Shown here: one piece after another, positions 21,301-28,730 of the stretch | Numbering within the stretch: the first letter of the stretch is position 1 | How the letters are laid out: each line of letters begins with the position of its first letter | Source: Candidatus Peregrinibacteria bacterium | GTDB taxonomy: Bacteria; Patescibacteriota; Gracilibacteria; UM-FILTER-43-11 | DNA length: 32,668 bases | NCBI GenBank assembly: GCA_016934215.1 | Contig: JAFGTE010000010.1 | Coordinates: forward strand, 1 to 32,668 | Reading direction: 5' to 3' | Made by a program: the position numbers and the translations under genes | Notes under the pieces: model-generated | The model's input: the letters and a program-made list of their open reading frames with translations, nothing else | Told to the model about the DNA's origin: nothing | Databases searched by the model: none

Positions 21301-22773
21301 TTACCTGAATACTACCAGCGTGGCCACAATCACGTAGGCACTGAGTACGACAATGATTCCGATGATGGCATTGCGTATGATTTTTTTTGATTTTTCCACC
21401 ATTTCATCGTTCCCGTAATTTATGATCATGGTGGCAGCACCATAAACCAAAGCGGCAAAAGCAACGAGACCCACAAAGCCTAAAAGAAACTGAATCACAC
21501 TGCCGATGGTATTGATGATGGAAGTAATATTGGAAGTCCGAATCTGATCACTTTGCTCCTGGGTGGGGATCACAAAAATCTGTTCAATTAAAATTTTATC
21601 GATGGCGATCAGAATGAGACCGACGCCAACCCAGAGCAGGGATTTTTTTTGTTTGGTAATCACATCTTCCTCACCGGCTGCGAAGAGAATTTGTGCGCCG
21701 CTGATGACGATAAAAAGGATCGCAATCGTGCCAATAAGGGCTTTAATAAAATTAACGAGTCCGTAGATCTCGTTTGAGAATCCCACATCTTTGATGAGTT
21801 CCGTTCTTTGTACCCCTGCCGGACCATATAAGTAATCAATGCCGCGGTCTGCCAGAAGTACGGCTACTAAGCCGACACCTGCATACATAATGGCTCTTTT
21901 TTGTTCGGTGATGATATTCTCATCCCCCTGGGCAAAGACCATTCGGGTCCCTGCGTAGACAATCCAGAGTACCGCAATTCCTATAAGAAGATTTTTAATG
22001 GTGTTGGCGATGCTGCGAGTAATCAGATTGATCTGGCTTTCGCCTTCAGCTTCTGCCTGGACGATGGCTAAGCTGTCTTCGATGAGAGCTATATCATCAC
22101 TGCTAAGTTCTTCCACGTTAGAAAGAAGATCTCTCATAGGAAGTCTGATCATCACTTCCTCGTCGCCAACCAACTGAGAATCTGCCAGATCCTGAAGGCT
22201 GGTGTAGCCTTCATTCTCCAGGACGCCGATGATTCTGTTCGGAAGAGGCCCCCATTTGCTGTAGTTAAAATAGAAATCAATTTCGTGGAAAAGCAGATTA
22301 ATACCTTCTTCTTTATTGAGCGAACCAGTATTCCCCAGCGCATTGCCTATATCGTCCTTGATTTCAAATTCCAGATCTTCAATGTCTTCTTTTAAGCCGT
22401 CAATCATCAGTTGCTGGTTTTCGAGTTCTTCGGTATCTGTCATTCCGCTTTTGGCAGCTTCTGCCGTGCCAAGTTGTCTGCGCAGTGCTGTCAGCCCGAA
22501 TTCACCGATAAAATCATCTTCAAATGTTGCGGCGAAACCGCTCAGGCGTTCGAAATCCTTATTTATCATATAATCCTCCCATTTTTGTGGTAAGGATCCC
22601 CAAGCCTGGGTGGGTTTTGAATAATCGATCACAGAAATGCCTTCTCCTTCCAGTTTTGCCTTTATAGCGTCCAGCGCATTGAATTCGTTCTGGGCAAAAG
22701 TGGTTGTAGCGAAAGTGAGAAGAAATATTCCTGTCAGCAGGAGTCCGCTGGTGATTTTTTCAAGTGTTTTCAT
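21301..22773 (-). CDS. VirB2-like (T4SS pilin-type) protein with three pilin repeats and long N-terminal domain
   Basis: A signal peptide (residues 1-27, TFA-Q site) is followed by a soluble acidic, helical domain (28-245) and three copies of a two-helix unit of about 60 residues (about 255-312, 335-395 and 425-487). Each copy has a first helix, a charged loop (AQGDENIITEQK, AAGEEDVITKQK, NYGNDEMVEKSK) and a second helix, the pattern of VirB2/TrbC-like pilins. Single VirB2 pilins are one such unit; here three are fused. It is directly adjacent to the next pilin-like gene (stop TAA and ATG touch). I see no secretion ATPase or coupling protein in the window. Confidence 0.75.
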   Translation of the reverse strand: MKTLEKITSGLLLTGIFLLTFATTTFAQNEFNALDAIKAKLEGEGISVIDYSKPTQAWGSLPQKWEDYMINKDFERLSGFAATFEDDFIGEFGLTALRRQLGTAEAAKSGMTDTEELENQQLMIDGLKEDIEDLEFEIKDDIGNALGNTGSLNKEEGINLLFHEIDFYFNYSKWGPLPNRIIGVLENEGYTSLQDLADSQLVGDEEVMIRLPMRDLLSNVEELSSDDIALIEDSLAIVQAEAEGESQINLITRSIANTIKNLLIGIAVLWIVYAGTRMVFAQGDENIITEQKRAIMYAGVGLVAVLLADRGIDYLYGPAGVQRTELIKDVGFSNEIYGLVNFIKALIGTIAILFIVISGAQILFAAGEEDVITKQKKSLLWVGVGLILIAIDKILIEQIFVIPTQEQSDQIRTSNITSIINTIGSVIQFLLGFVGLVAFAALVYGAATMIINYGNDEMVEKSKKIIRNAIIGIIVVLSAYVIVATLVVFR

Positions 22774-23709
22774 TTAGGCTATATAGGTATTCAGAAACCC
22801 TATTTCTGCTGAGGTGAGTGTGTTCACCAAAGCGTAGGCACCGTAAATAATGACGATGGCCACCACGCCTTCCACGATCATTCTTTTTCCTTTAGTAGCC
22901 CGATCTTCATTGTCCAGAGCGGTCAGATAAATATAACCCGCGTAGATCGTAAAAATAATGGCCAAAGGTCCGACAAAAACAAGAATTAAACGAATCACTC
23001 CGGCAAACTCGCCGATTCCCGTTTCCGCCGCCGCCGCTCTGGTTTCTGCGGGTTCGTTCAGAACGTAGATACTGTTGACGATGTTGCTGGCCAGCATGAT
23101 TGTCAGGAGTCCCAGAAAACTCCATGTAATGTTTCTTTTCTGTTTGGTGATAGCCTCTTCTTCACCACGGGCAGTAATCATTCTGATAGAACTGATAACC
23201 ATCATCAGGACTGCCACAGAACCCAGTAACCACTTGATGTAATCTGTGATATCTCTGAGCTGATCCCGGGCGGCATCAAAGTCAATCAGCTGGGCCGTTG
23301 TTGCCCTTTCCGGATTGAAAATAGAGGCCACGTTTTCCGCGATAATCAACATCATAAAACCAAGTAAGGCATAGAGAAAATTATTTTTTTGTTTGGTAAT
23401 CACGTCTTCCTGTCCACGGGCAATCACCAGCCGAAAGCCGTATAATACCCCCATAATCAAAGCTACCCCTCCTACGACATTTCTGATGATTCGGATCAGA
23501 TTTTTAGCAAAACCGATCGCCAGTTCCTCTCCTGAGGCTGTCGTGGGGGCAAAGGTTTTAACACCCCCCAGGTACTTGTCCCATCCTTCCCCCAGATAGC
23601 TTTGGGCATGGGCTATTTTTACAGTAAAAAGAAGCAGGACAAAAAAGCCTGCCCATGGCACCATGATTCTGAAAGCCCGAATGATTTTGTTTTTGTTTAT
23701 TTTTGGCAC
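22774..23709 (-). CDS. VirB2-like protein with three pilin repeats
   Basis: The 311 residues hold a signal peptide (cleavage near AHA-Q, residue 35) and three two-helix pilin units at about 67-130, 152-212 and 233-296. The loops read ARGQEDVITKQK, ARGEEEAITKQK and ALDNEDRATKGK, so repeats 1 and 2 are closely related to each other and to repeat 2 of the neighbour. The start is GTG at 23709 with GAGG just upstream. It heads the five-gene operon behind the promoter at 23730-23757. As T4SS pilin-like proteins they may form a surface filament or a membrane channel; neither is shown. Confidence 0.75.
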   Translation of the reverse strand: MPKINKNKIIRAFRIMVPWAGFFVLLLFTVKIAHAQSYLGEGWDKYLGGVKTFAPTTASGEELAIGFAKNLIRIIRNVVGGVALIMGVLYGFRLVIARGQEDVITKQKNNFLYALLGFMMLIIAENVASIFNPERATTAQLIDFDAARDQLRDITDYIKWLLGSVAVLMMVISSIRMITARGEEEAITKQKRNITWSFLGLLTIMLASNIVNSIYVLNEPAETRAAAAETGIGEFAGVIRLILVFVGPLAIIFTIYAGYIYLTALDNEDRATKGKRMIVEGVVAIVIIYGAYALVNTLTSAEIGFLNTYIA

Positions 23710-23729
23710 TTTCCTCTTTTGTTAGTTTT

Positions 23730-23757
23730 ATTTTACAAGTTCAAAAAAGATTTGCAA
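23730..23757 (-). promoter_or_regulatory. pilin-operon promoter
   Basis: On the minus strand TTGCAA (23757-23752), 16 bp and TAAAAT (23735-23730). The -35 is self-complementary and also serves the divergent rpmF promoter. Confidence 0.55.
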
Positions 23758-23780
23758 TAAGAACTGGAATAGTTTAGAAT
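23752..23780 (+). promoter_or_regulatory. rpmF-nusB-rnc promoter
   Basis: TTGCAA (23752-23757), a 17-bp spacer and TAGAAT (23775-23780), about 35 bp before the rpmF start. The same TTGCAA hexamer is the -35 of the divergent pilin-operon promoter. Confidence 0.6.
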
Positions 23781-23814
23781 TCCCAAGCTAATTTCAAGTT
23801 TTTTAACCTTCATT

Positions 23815-24054
23815 ATGGCCAAAAGATCAACTCCCAAAAAACAACAGGCCAACAGCCAGTCATCTCGCAGATATAAAACGTATCAGAACAAAGCCCGAAA
23901 AAGGCTTTTGCAGGCAACTTCTGTTTCTAAATGCGATAAATGCGGTGAGGCCAGGCTTTCTCATACGGCTTGCTTAGCATGTGGTTATTACAAAGGCAGA
24001 GTGGTAATCGATAAGTCCAAAGAGATGGATAAGATTACCAAAGTGAAAGCTTAA
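23815..24054 (+). CDS. rpmF: 50S ribosomal protein bL32
   Basis: The 79-residue basic protein opens with MAKRSTPKKQQANSQSSRR, typical of bL32, and has a zinc-ribbon CDKCGEARLSHTACLACGYYKGR with four cysteines at about 42, 45, 55 and 58. It is a component of the large subunit near the peptidyl-transferase centre. It begins the operon rpmF-nusB-rnc, about 35 bp behind the promoter at 23752-23780. Confidence 0.96.
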   Translation: MAKRSTPKKQQANSQSSRRYKTYQNKARKRLLQATSVSKCDKCGEARLSHTACLACGYYKGRVVIDKSKEMDKITKVKA

Positions 24055-24063
24055 CAATTGATT

Positions 24064-24483
24064 ATGGCCAGTTGGCGACATCTATCCAGAGTGATTGTCA
24101 TGCAGAGCTTCTTTGAACACGAAGCCCGTGCAGGCGACCTTGAGGAGATTTTGGCGTATAATTTAGATGAGTATGGCGATAAGATCTCAGATAGAGCCTT
24201 TGCTGAGAATCTGGCAAAGAAAATTGAAAAGAACTACGCCAGGATTCGTGAACTCATTAAAAATCATGCGCCTGAATGGCCGGTGGATAAAATGGATCCG
24301 GTGGAACGGGCTATTTTAGTCCTTGGTATATGCGAACTGATTGATCCGGAGAAGGACGTGCCGGTGAATGTGGCAATTAATGAGTCCATTGAATTAGCTA
24401 AGACCTATGGCGATGAAAGTAGCGGAAAATTTGTCAATGGTGTGCTCAATGCAGTGGCACATGATAAAACAGTAGCCAAATAA
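24064..24483 (+). CDS. nusB: transcription antitermination factor NusB
   Basis: NusB binds boxA RNA with NusE (uS10) and supports rRNA antitermination. The all-helical 139 residues match the family: [18 protein letters not shown] at the start, the interior [29 protein letters not shown] and [33 protein letters not shown] at the end. The frame begins at a TTG at 24058, but ATG 24064 is the natural start. It follows rpmF by nine bases and is separated from rnc by two bases, so the three genes form one transcript. Pairing nusB with rnc fits rRNA synthesis and processing. Confidence 0.94.
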   Translation: MASWRHLSRVIVMQSFFEHEARAGDLEEILAYNLDEYGDKISDRAFAENLAKKIEKNYARIRELIKNHAPEWPVDKMDPVERAILVLGICELIDPEKDVPVNVAINESIELAKTYGDESSGKFVNGVLNAVAHDKTVAK

Positions 24484-24485
24484 AT

Positions 24486-25166
24486 ATGTACAAGAAGCTT
24501 GAAGAACAAATTGGGATTAAATTCAAAGACTATCATATGCTTCGGAACGCCTTCGTTCACCGTTCTTATTTAAATGAACATCGGGACAGTCAGTATGAAA
24601 GTAATGAACGGCTTGAGTTTTTGGGTGATGCGGTACTGGAATTGGCGGTGACGGAATATCTTTATGAGCGTTATCCCAATCCCGAAGGAGAACTGACCAA
24701 TTGGCGCAGCGCGCTTGTCAAAGGTGAGATGCTGGCCAAGATTGCCACTCAGCTGCAACTTGGGGAGTATCTCTTTTTGAGTCATGGTGAGGAGAAATCC
24801 GGAGGCCGGGAAAAAGACTATCTGCTTGCTAATACATTCGAAGCTCTTATTGGCGTCATTTACCTGGAACTTGGTTATGAAATGGCCAAAGCTTTTATTG
24901 AAAAATTTTTATTGGTGCGTTTGGAAGATATATTGGTAAGAGGGCATCATATTGATGCGAAATCCCGTTTACAGGAACTGGCTCAGGAAAAAGTGGGTAC
25001 GACTCCTAATTATGAGCTGCAGCACGAAGAGGGACCTGATCATAATAAGGTTTTTACGATGGCTGCTTATATCGGTACGCGAATAGTAGGAAAGGGGAAG
25101 GGCAGCAGTAAACAGCTTGCTGAACAGCAGGCGGCAGAAGATGCCCTCAAAAGGCTCAAATGGTAA
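24486..25166 (+). CDS. rnc: ribonuclease III
   Basis: RNase III cuts double-stranded RNA, including the rRNA precursor. The catalytic domain has NERLEFLGDAVLELAV (about 39-54) with the metal-binding Glu and Asp, and LLANTFEALIGVIYLE (about 113-128) with the second Asn/Glu pair. The dsRNA-binding domain follows from about 155 (DAKSRLQELAQEK ... GSSKQLAEQQAAEDAL). The 226-residue length is standard. It overlaps no gene; the convergent jag/khpB gene ends three bases after it. Confidence 0.97.
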   Translation: MYKKLEEQIGIKFKDYHMLRNAFVHRSYLNEHRDSQYESNERLEFLGDAVLELAVTEYLYERYPNPEGELTNWRSALVKGEMLAKIATQLQLGEYLFLSHGEEKSGGREKDYLLANTFEALIGVIYLELGYEMAKAFIEKFLLVRLEDILVRGHHIDAKSRLQELAQEKVGTTPNYELQHEEGPDHNKVFTMAAYIGTRIVGKGKGSSKQLAEQQAAEDALKRLKW

Positions 25167-25169
25167 ACT

Positions 25170-25625
25170 TTATTTTGGAATGATTTTGATAGCGCGGGCC
25201 TGGCCTTCGCCGATGCTTTCAGTGGTCACCTTGTCTTTGAATTTATCAGCCAAAAATAGGTGAACCTTCCGGCGAAAATAGGGGTTCATCGGAGGCAGTT
25301 TCACTTCTTTTTGGGTTTCGATGGCATGTTCTGCCTTTCTTTCAGCCAGTCTTATGACACTTTCCTCTTGTCTTTTCTTGTAACCATCCACATCGACGAT
25401 TACCTGAATGTCACTGCCTATTTTTTGTTTCCAAAGGATGCACTTGAGCATGTGCTGAAGAGCTGCAATCGTTTCCCCGTGCCATCCAATCAGCAGGTTG
25501 GAGCTGGAAGTGTCGATAGATACGTAAAAAGTCTTTTCGCTTTCTTTTTTTACCTTAACACCGGAAAAAGGCACTTTCATGACTTCCAGTATTTTCTCCA
25601 GGGTTTCTTTTATAACTAGTTCCAT
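25170..25625 (-). CDS. jag: Jag/KhpB RNA-binding protein (KH and R3H domains)
   Basis: This protein binds RNA and often sits next to yidC. Residues about 33-90 are the KH domain with the GxxG loop in LIGWHGETIAALQ. Residues about 90-150 are the R3H domain with MNPYFRRKVHLFLADK. Compared with longer Jag proteins, the N-terminal Jag-N domain is essentially missing, leaving 151 residues. It is the last gene of rpmH-rnpA-yidC-jag, 41 bp after yidC. Confidence 0.9.
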   Translation of the reverse strand: MELVIKETLEKILEVMKVPFSGVKVKKESEKTFYVSIDTSSSNLLIGWHGETIAALQHMLKCILWKQKIGSDIQVIVDVDGYKKRQEESVIRLAERKAEHAIETQKEVKLPPMNPYFRRKVHLFLADKFKDKVTTESIGEGQARAIKIIPK

Positions 25626-25666
25626 ACAAAAGTCAGTCTACATCGAAATATTTTTCGTCGCAAATA

Positions 25667-26815
25667 TTATTCTTTTGACTTATTAACAACTATCTGCTGA
25701 CCGATTCCGAAGATAGTGGAAGCCCCCCAGTAAAAGCCGACAGCGGCTGGCAGACTTGCGGTAAAGAAGGCAATGAGCAGCGGCATGAAATAAATCATCG
25801 TCTTGTTCATCATGGGCATGGGACTGTCCGTTGCAGCATTTTTTATACTTTTACCTAGCGTTAAACGCATTTGACCGAATTGCAGGAGGCCGACAATGAT
25901 TGGCAAGGCGATAACATTGATTTTAGTCAGGTCGATCAGCCCTAAAAATACCGGTTCGATCAGTGAGGTGTCAAAGCTCTGCAAACTGCTATACAGTAGT
26001 TGCGGATTAACGAAATCGAGCCCGTCTTTTACAACGTAGAATAAGGCGATAAGTACCGGAAACTGAATCAGCATAGGCAGGCAGCTGCTCATGGGGTTTA
26101 CTTTGTATTTTTTCCATATCTGCATCGTCTCTTCCGCCAGTTTTTGGGGATTGTCTTTATACTTCTTTTTCAGGGCATCCAGCTGAGGTTGCACCTTTTG
26201 CATGGCTTTTTGAGCTTTCAGAGCTTTCTGGTTCGGGGCCAGAAGAATGAGTTTAATGATAAAAGTAAGTACAATAATAGCCCAACCGAAGCTATGCCCC
26301 GGAATCACGGAGGTTAAGAAGATCAGTGTGTTGAAAATTGGTTTGTAGAGGCCTTCGACCCAAAGTATACGAAAGAGGCCGGGAGCCGTGACCTCAATTT
26401 CTTTAGTGAAAGCTTTCCTGGTTTCTCCGATAGTCTGTTCTAATGAGATCCGATACTTTCCTTTTTGGTCGAATAAGGTTTGATTCCAGGCAGCGTAATT
26501 GATTAAATGCTTTTTACCGGGCGGGATAACAATGTTTTCTTTATTGCATACCGTGCTTTCAGCTTCTATCATCGTCCATTCACCATTCATGTAATATTCC
26601 ACATTTAATGGGTTTTTGGGGCATTTTGCGGCGATGATCAGATCCGCGTTGCTATTATTTTTTACATTGATTACAACGGTTTTACCGATGGCGAATTTCG
26701 TTTTGCCTTCAAGCATTACGTCGTCCGTGCTCTGTTCATTTGTTTTTGGGTTCAGAAAAGACCATATGAGCAGGAAACCCAGCGCGAAGAGGATGAATCG
26801 AGAGTATTTAGACAT
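25667..26815 (-). CDS. yidC: membrane protein insertase YidC/Oxa1
   Basis: YidC inserts membrane proteins with or without the Sec translocon. Residues 1-20 are a membrane anchor and 25-140 a reduced periplasmic domain, much smaller than in E. coli. The conserved insertase core starts near residue 155, with the helix WAIIVLTFIIKLILLAP, the basic coiled region ALKAQKAMQKVQPQLDALKKKY, MSSCLPMLIQFPVLIALFYVV, and GFYWGASTIFGIGQQ at the end. The position usually held by the groove arginine seems to be lysine (IIKL), a conservative change. It overlaps the rnpA end by eight bases. Confidence 0.93.
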   Translation of the reverse strand: MSKYSRFILFALGFLLIWSFLNPKTNEQSTDDVMLEGKTKFAIGKTVVINVKNNSNADLIIAAKCPKNPLNVEYYMNGEWTMIEAESTVCNKENIVIPPGKKHLINYAAWNQTLFDQKGKYRISLEQTIGETRKAFTKEIEVTAPGLFRILWVEGLYKPIFNTLIFLTSVIPGHSFGWAIIVLTFIIKLILLAPNQKALKAQKAMQKVQPQLDALKKKYKDNPQKLAEETMQIWKKYKVNPMSSCLPMLIQFPVLIALFYVVKDGLDFVNPQLLYSSLQSFDTSLIEPVFLGLIDLTKINVIALPIIVGLLQFGQMRLTLGKSIKNAATDSPMPMMNKTMIYFMPLLIAFFTASLPAAVGFYWGASTIFGIGQQIVVNKSKE

Positions 26816-27152
26816 TAATATGGGCGTGGTTAAAAAATTCTTTTATTTGTGATTCGATGACACAGTATTCCAGGTCTTCCGGAATTCCTTTTTTAGTTGT
26901 AACAAGGCAGACGATAGGATTTTTTAGAATACTCATATTTAAGCGAATACTTTCTGTGATTTGTCTGCGAATTCTGTTTCGGCTTACTGCTTTTCGTGAA
27001 AATTGCTTACTGATGCTGACGGCAAATTTCGAATCCTCTGAAATTGACGGCAGGAATTTAAAAACAAAATGGGACGTCTTATAAGAAGGGCCTTCTTTAT
27101 TGAGTTTAGCGATGAGTCTCTGATTTAAAATTCTGCTTTTTCGACTTAACAT
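26808..27152 (-). CDS. rnpA: ribonuclease P protein component
   Basis: RnpA is the protein subunit that helps RNase P mature the tRNA 5' end. The 114 residues include FVFKFLPS...KFAVSISKQFSRKAVSRNRIRRQITESIR, the RNR motif region that contacts the RNA. The ATG at 27152 shares one base with the rpmH stop (TAATG), and its end overlaps yidC by eight bases, so translation of the three genes is probably coupled. Confidence 0.92.
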   Translation of the reverse strand: MLSRKSRILNQRLIAKLNKEGPSYKTSHFVFKFLPSISEDSKFAVSISKQFSRKAVSRNRIRRQITESIRLNMSILKNPIVCLVTTKKGIPEDLEYCVIESQIKEFFNHAHINV

Positions 27153-27283
27153 TATTGAGCACTCAGGCGTTTTCGCCCCTTACTTCTTCGGCGGTTAATA
27201 GCTTTAGCGCCGCCTTTGGTTGTCATGCGCGCCTGGAATCCATGCCTTTTATGGCGCTTTCTCTGATTTCCTTTACTCAGCAT
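27152..27283 (-). CDS. rpmH: 50S ribosomal protein bL34
   Basis: A 43-codon gene read on the minus strand from ATG at 27283 to TAA at 27154-27152. It starts [20 protein letters not shown] and goes on to [20 protein letters not shown], the universal bL34 pattern. It heads rpmH-rnpA-yidC-jag. In many bacteria dnaA and the origin lie directly upstream; here the upstream gene is an unrelated sugar isomerase-like protein. Confidence 0.97.
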   Translation of the reverse strand: MLSKGNQRKRHKRHGFQARMTTKGGAKAINRRRSKGRKRLSAQ

Positions 27284-27307
27284 TTTTTTAACTTAATTAG
27301 CCCAAAT

Positions 27308-27336
27308 AGGCTAAAGTTTTTCAAACTAAAAGTCAA
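27308..27336 (-). promoter_or_regulatory. possible rpmH promoter
   Basis: On the minus strand TTGACT (27336-27331), a 17-bp spacer and TAGCCT (27313-27308). The -35 is good, the -10 is poor. A short stem TAGCC/GGCTA overlaps the -10. Confidence 0.35.
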
Positions 27337-27358
27337 TTTTTTATATCCAAATGGTGAC

Positions 27359-28102
27359 CTATTTGTAGAATTCGTCCACAAAAGCTTTGATCTTTTTCAG
27401 TTTGGTAATGACTTTTTCGTCGTCTCCGGCCGACAGCTCCGTAGAACGGACGCGAATGCTTATGGCTCCCTTGTAATCACTGGTTTTGAGTTTTTTCAGA
27501 AAACTTTCTAAAGGAAGCACACCCTCAACCGGTGAAGCGTATTCTTTGTGCTTATTGATGTTTGAAAGGTGCACGTGAACAATCAGTTTTCTCAGATGAT
27601 TGTAAACACTCATGAGATTGCCCCATTTTTTGGAAGCCGCTGATGAAGTGTCCAGGGCGGCCATGCCAAATTTCTTTAAGTCTGAAAGGCTGTTCATAGC
27701 ATGATCAGGCAAAAAACCAAAAACCGTTTTACCCGGTGCATTGAGTAAGGCAATCTGTATATGCTTTTTTTTGCGGAGGGCGGGCGTTTTCTTTTTTAGC
27801 CAGTTTGTGAATTTGAAGTCAAGAAATTTGGGGGGTGTGATAACGACCACCGGGCATTTTAAATAAACCGCCATTTCGACCACATGTTCGACACTTTGAG
27901 CTGTCCCGTTTACAGGGGAATGCAGGGCGATTACAGGCAAGCTGTGTTCATCAGAAAGCTTTTTGATATACTCCGCATTCTGCGTGTCAAAGTTATTCTT
28001 ATCTACGCCAATTTCAATTCCATCGTAGCCGGCAGCTTTGGCAAACTCAAATATGCGATTTAATCCATATTTGTGCAGAGAGTTTGTGTGTAATGCGATC
28101 AT
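27359..28102 (-). CDS. TIM-barrel sugar-phosphate isomerase/epimerase-like protein
   Basis: The 247 residues follow the AP-endonuclease-2/xylose-isomerase-like TIM barrel: MIALHTNSLHKYGLNRIFEFAKAAGYDGIEIGV at the start, LPVIALHSPVNG, VVVITPP, MAALDTSSA, KLIVHVHLSN and YKGAISIRV. Several metal-binding positions of the superfamily (Glu in IEIG, His in ALHS, Asp in ALDTS, His in VHVHLS) appear to be kept. The substrate is not known, and no sugar pathway genes are nearby. It has its own promoter and is not obviously part of the rpmH operon. Confidence 0.75.
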   Translation of the reverse strand: MIALHTNSLHKYGLNRIFEFAKAAGYDGIEIGVDKNNFDTQNAEYIKKLSDEHSLPVIALHSPVNGTAQSVEHVVEMAVYLKCPVVVITPPKFLDFKFTNWLKKKTPALRKKKHIQIALLNAPGKTVFGFLPDHAMNSLSDLKKFGMAALDTSSAASKKWGNLMSVYNHLRKLIVHVHLSNINKHKEYASPVEGVLPLESFLKKLKTSDYKGAISIRVRSTELSAGDDEKVITKLKKIKAFVDEFYK

Positions 28103-28128
28103 GTTTTTTTATATTTTCTATTTATATA

Positions 28129-28158
28129 ATTATAGCAAATATTATGCACCTAAGTCAA
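28129..28158 (-). promoter_or_regulatory. promoter of the isomerase-like gene
   Basis: On the minus strand TTGACT (28158-28153), an 18-bp spacer and TATAAT (28134-28129). The start would lie about 20 bases before the ATG at 28102. Confidence 0.65.
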
Positions 28159-28167
28159 AAATGTCTT

Positions 28168-28641
28168 TTATTTGGACGGGAGGAAGCCTTTTGATTCAGC
28201 TTCTTCTGCCGTTTTAAAGTACAGGCGGTTTTTGGGAGTGATGGAAAAGGCTTTGGAACTGAGGATACTGTAATAATATTTGCCGGATTTACTGGCGATG
28301 TACTCGGTACCATCAGGAAGATCACGGGCGGAATAGTATTGATACAGCGTTACCTGATAGACAGGTATTTCGAAGCTGTCACCCGGTACCAGACTAAGAA
28401 TGTGTTCAGTATCGTAAGCAAGGCGGGCATCTGCTCCGGCAATTTCACCTTTTAGCATTCCGTTTTCGAATTTTAAGAATTTAATGGTGGCAGTGCCCGG
28501 GTTTAAATCAGGTACTTCCCGTATTTGCGGAAAGGCAGTCCGAGCTGACTGGTAGTACCCCAGACTAAAGCCGGCAGTGAGACCGATGGCTAATAGCAGG
28601 GTGACAACCACGAGAATATTAATGAGTTCTTTTTTGATCAT
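28168..28641 (-). CDS. membrane-anchored protein with cysteine-less Ada-like C-terminal motif
   Basis: Residues 9-30 form an N-terminal membrane anchor; the rest of the 157 residues is outside. A beta-rich middle follows (GTATIKFLKFENGMLKGEI). The C-terminal 45 residues, with ASKSGKYYYSIL...KNRLYFKTAEEAESKGF, resemble the small Ada metal-binding-like domain found at the C-terminus of many secreted nucleases and unknown proteins in Patescibacteria. The cysteines expected in the YYYPxxC region are absent here (YYYSILSSKAF), so metal binding is unlikely. Its own promoter is not clear; a GC-rich palindrome lies just upstream. Confidence 0.6.
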   Translation of the reverse strand: MIKKELINILVVVTLLLAIGLTAGFSLGYYQSARTAFPQIREVPDLNPGTATIKFLKFENGMLKGEIAGADARLAYDTEHILSLVPGDSFEIPVYQVTLYQYYSARDLPDGTEYIASKSGKYYYSILSSKAFSITPKNRLYFKTAEEAESKGFLPSK

Positions 28642-28650
28642 AATAATAAA

Positions 28651-28683
28651 CCCTTCAAATCCCGCTTGGCGGGATCGGAAGGG
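28651..28683. repeat. GC-rich palindrome between divergent genes
   Basis: ATCCCGC (28659-28665), loop TTG and GCGGGAT (28669-28675) form the core; CCCTTC (28651-28656) and GAAGGG (28678-28683) extend the stem after a 2x2 mismatch. Both flanking genes are transcribed away from it, so it does not end either of them. Confidence 0.6.
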
Positions 28684-28730
28684 GCTTTTAAATTTAAATT
28701 AGAGTATAATGTTAGCACTGTATAATTATT

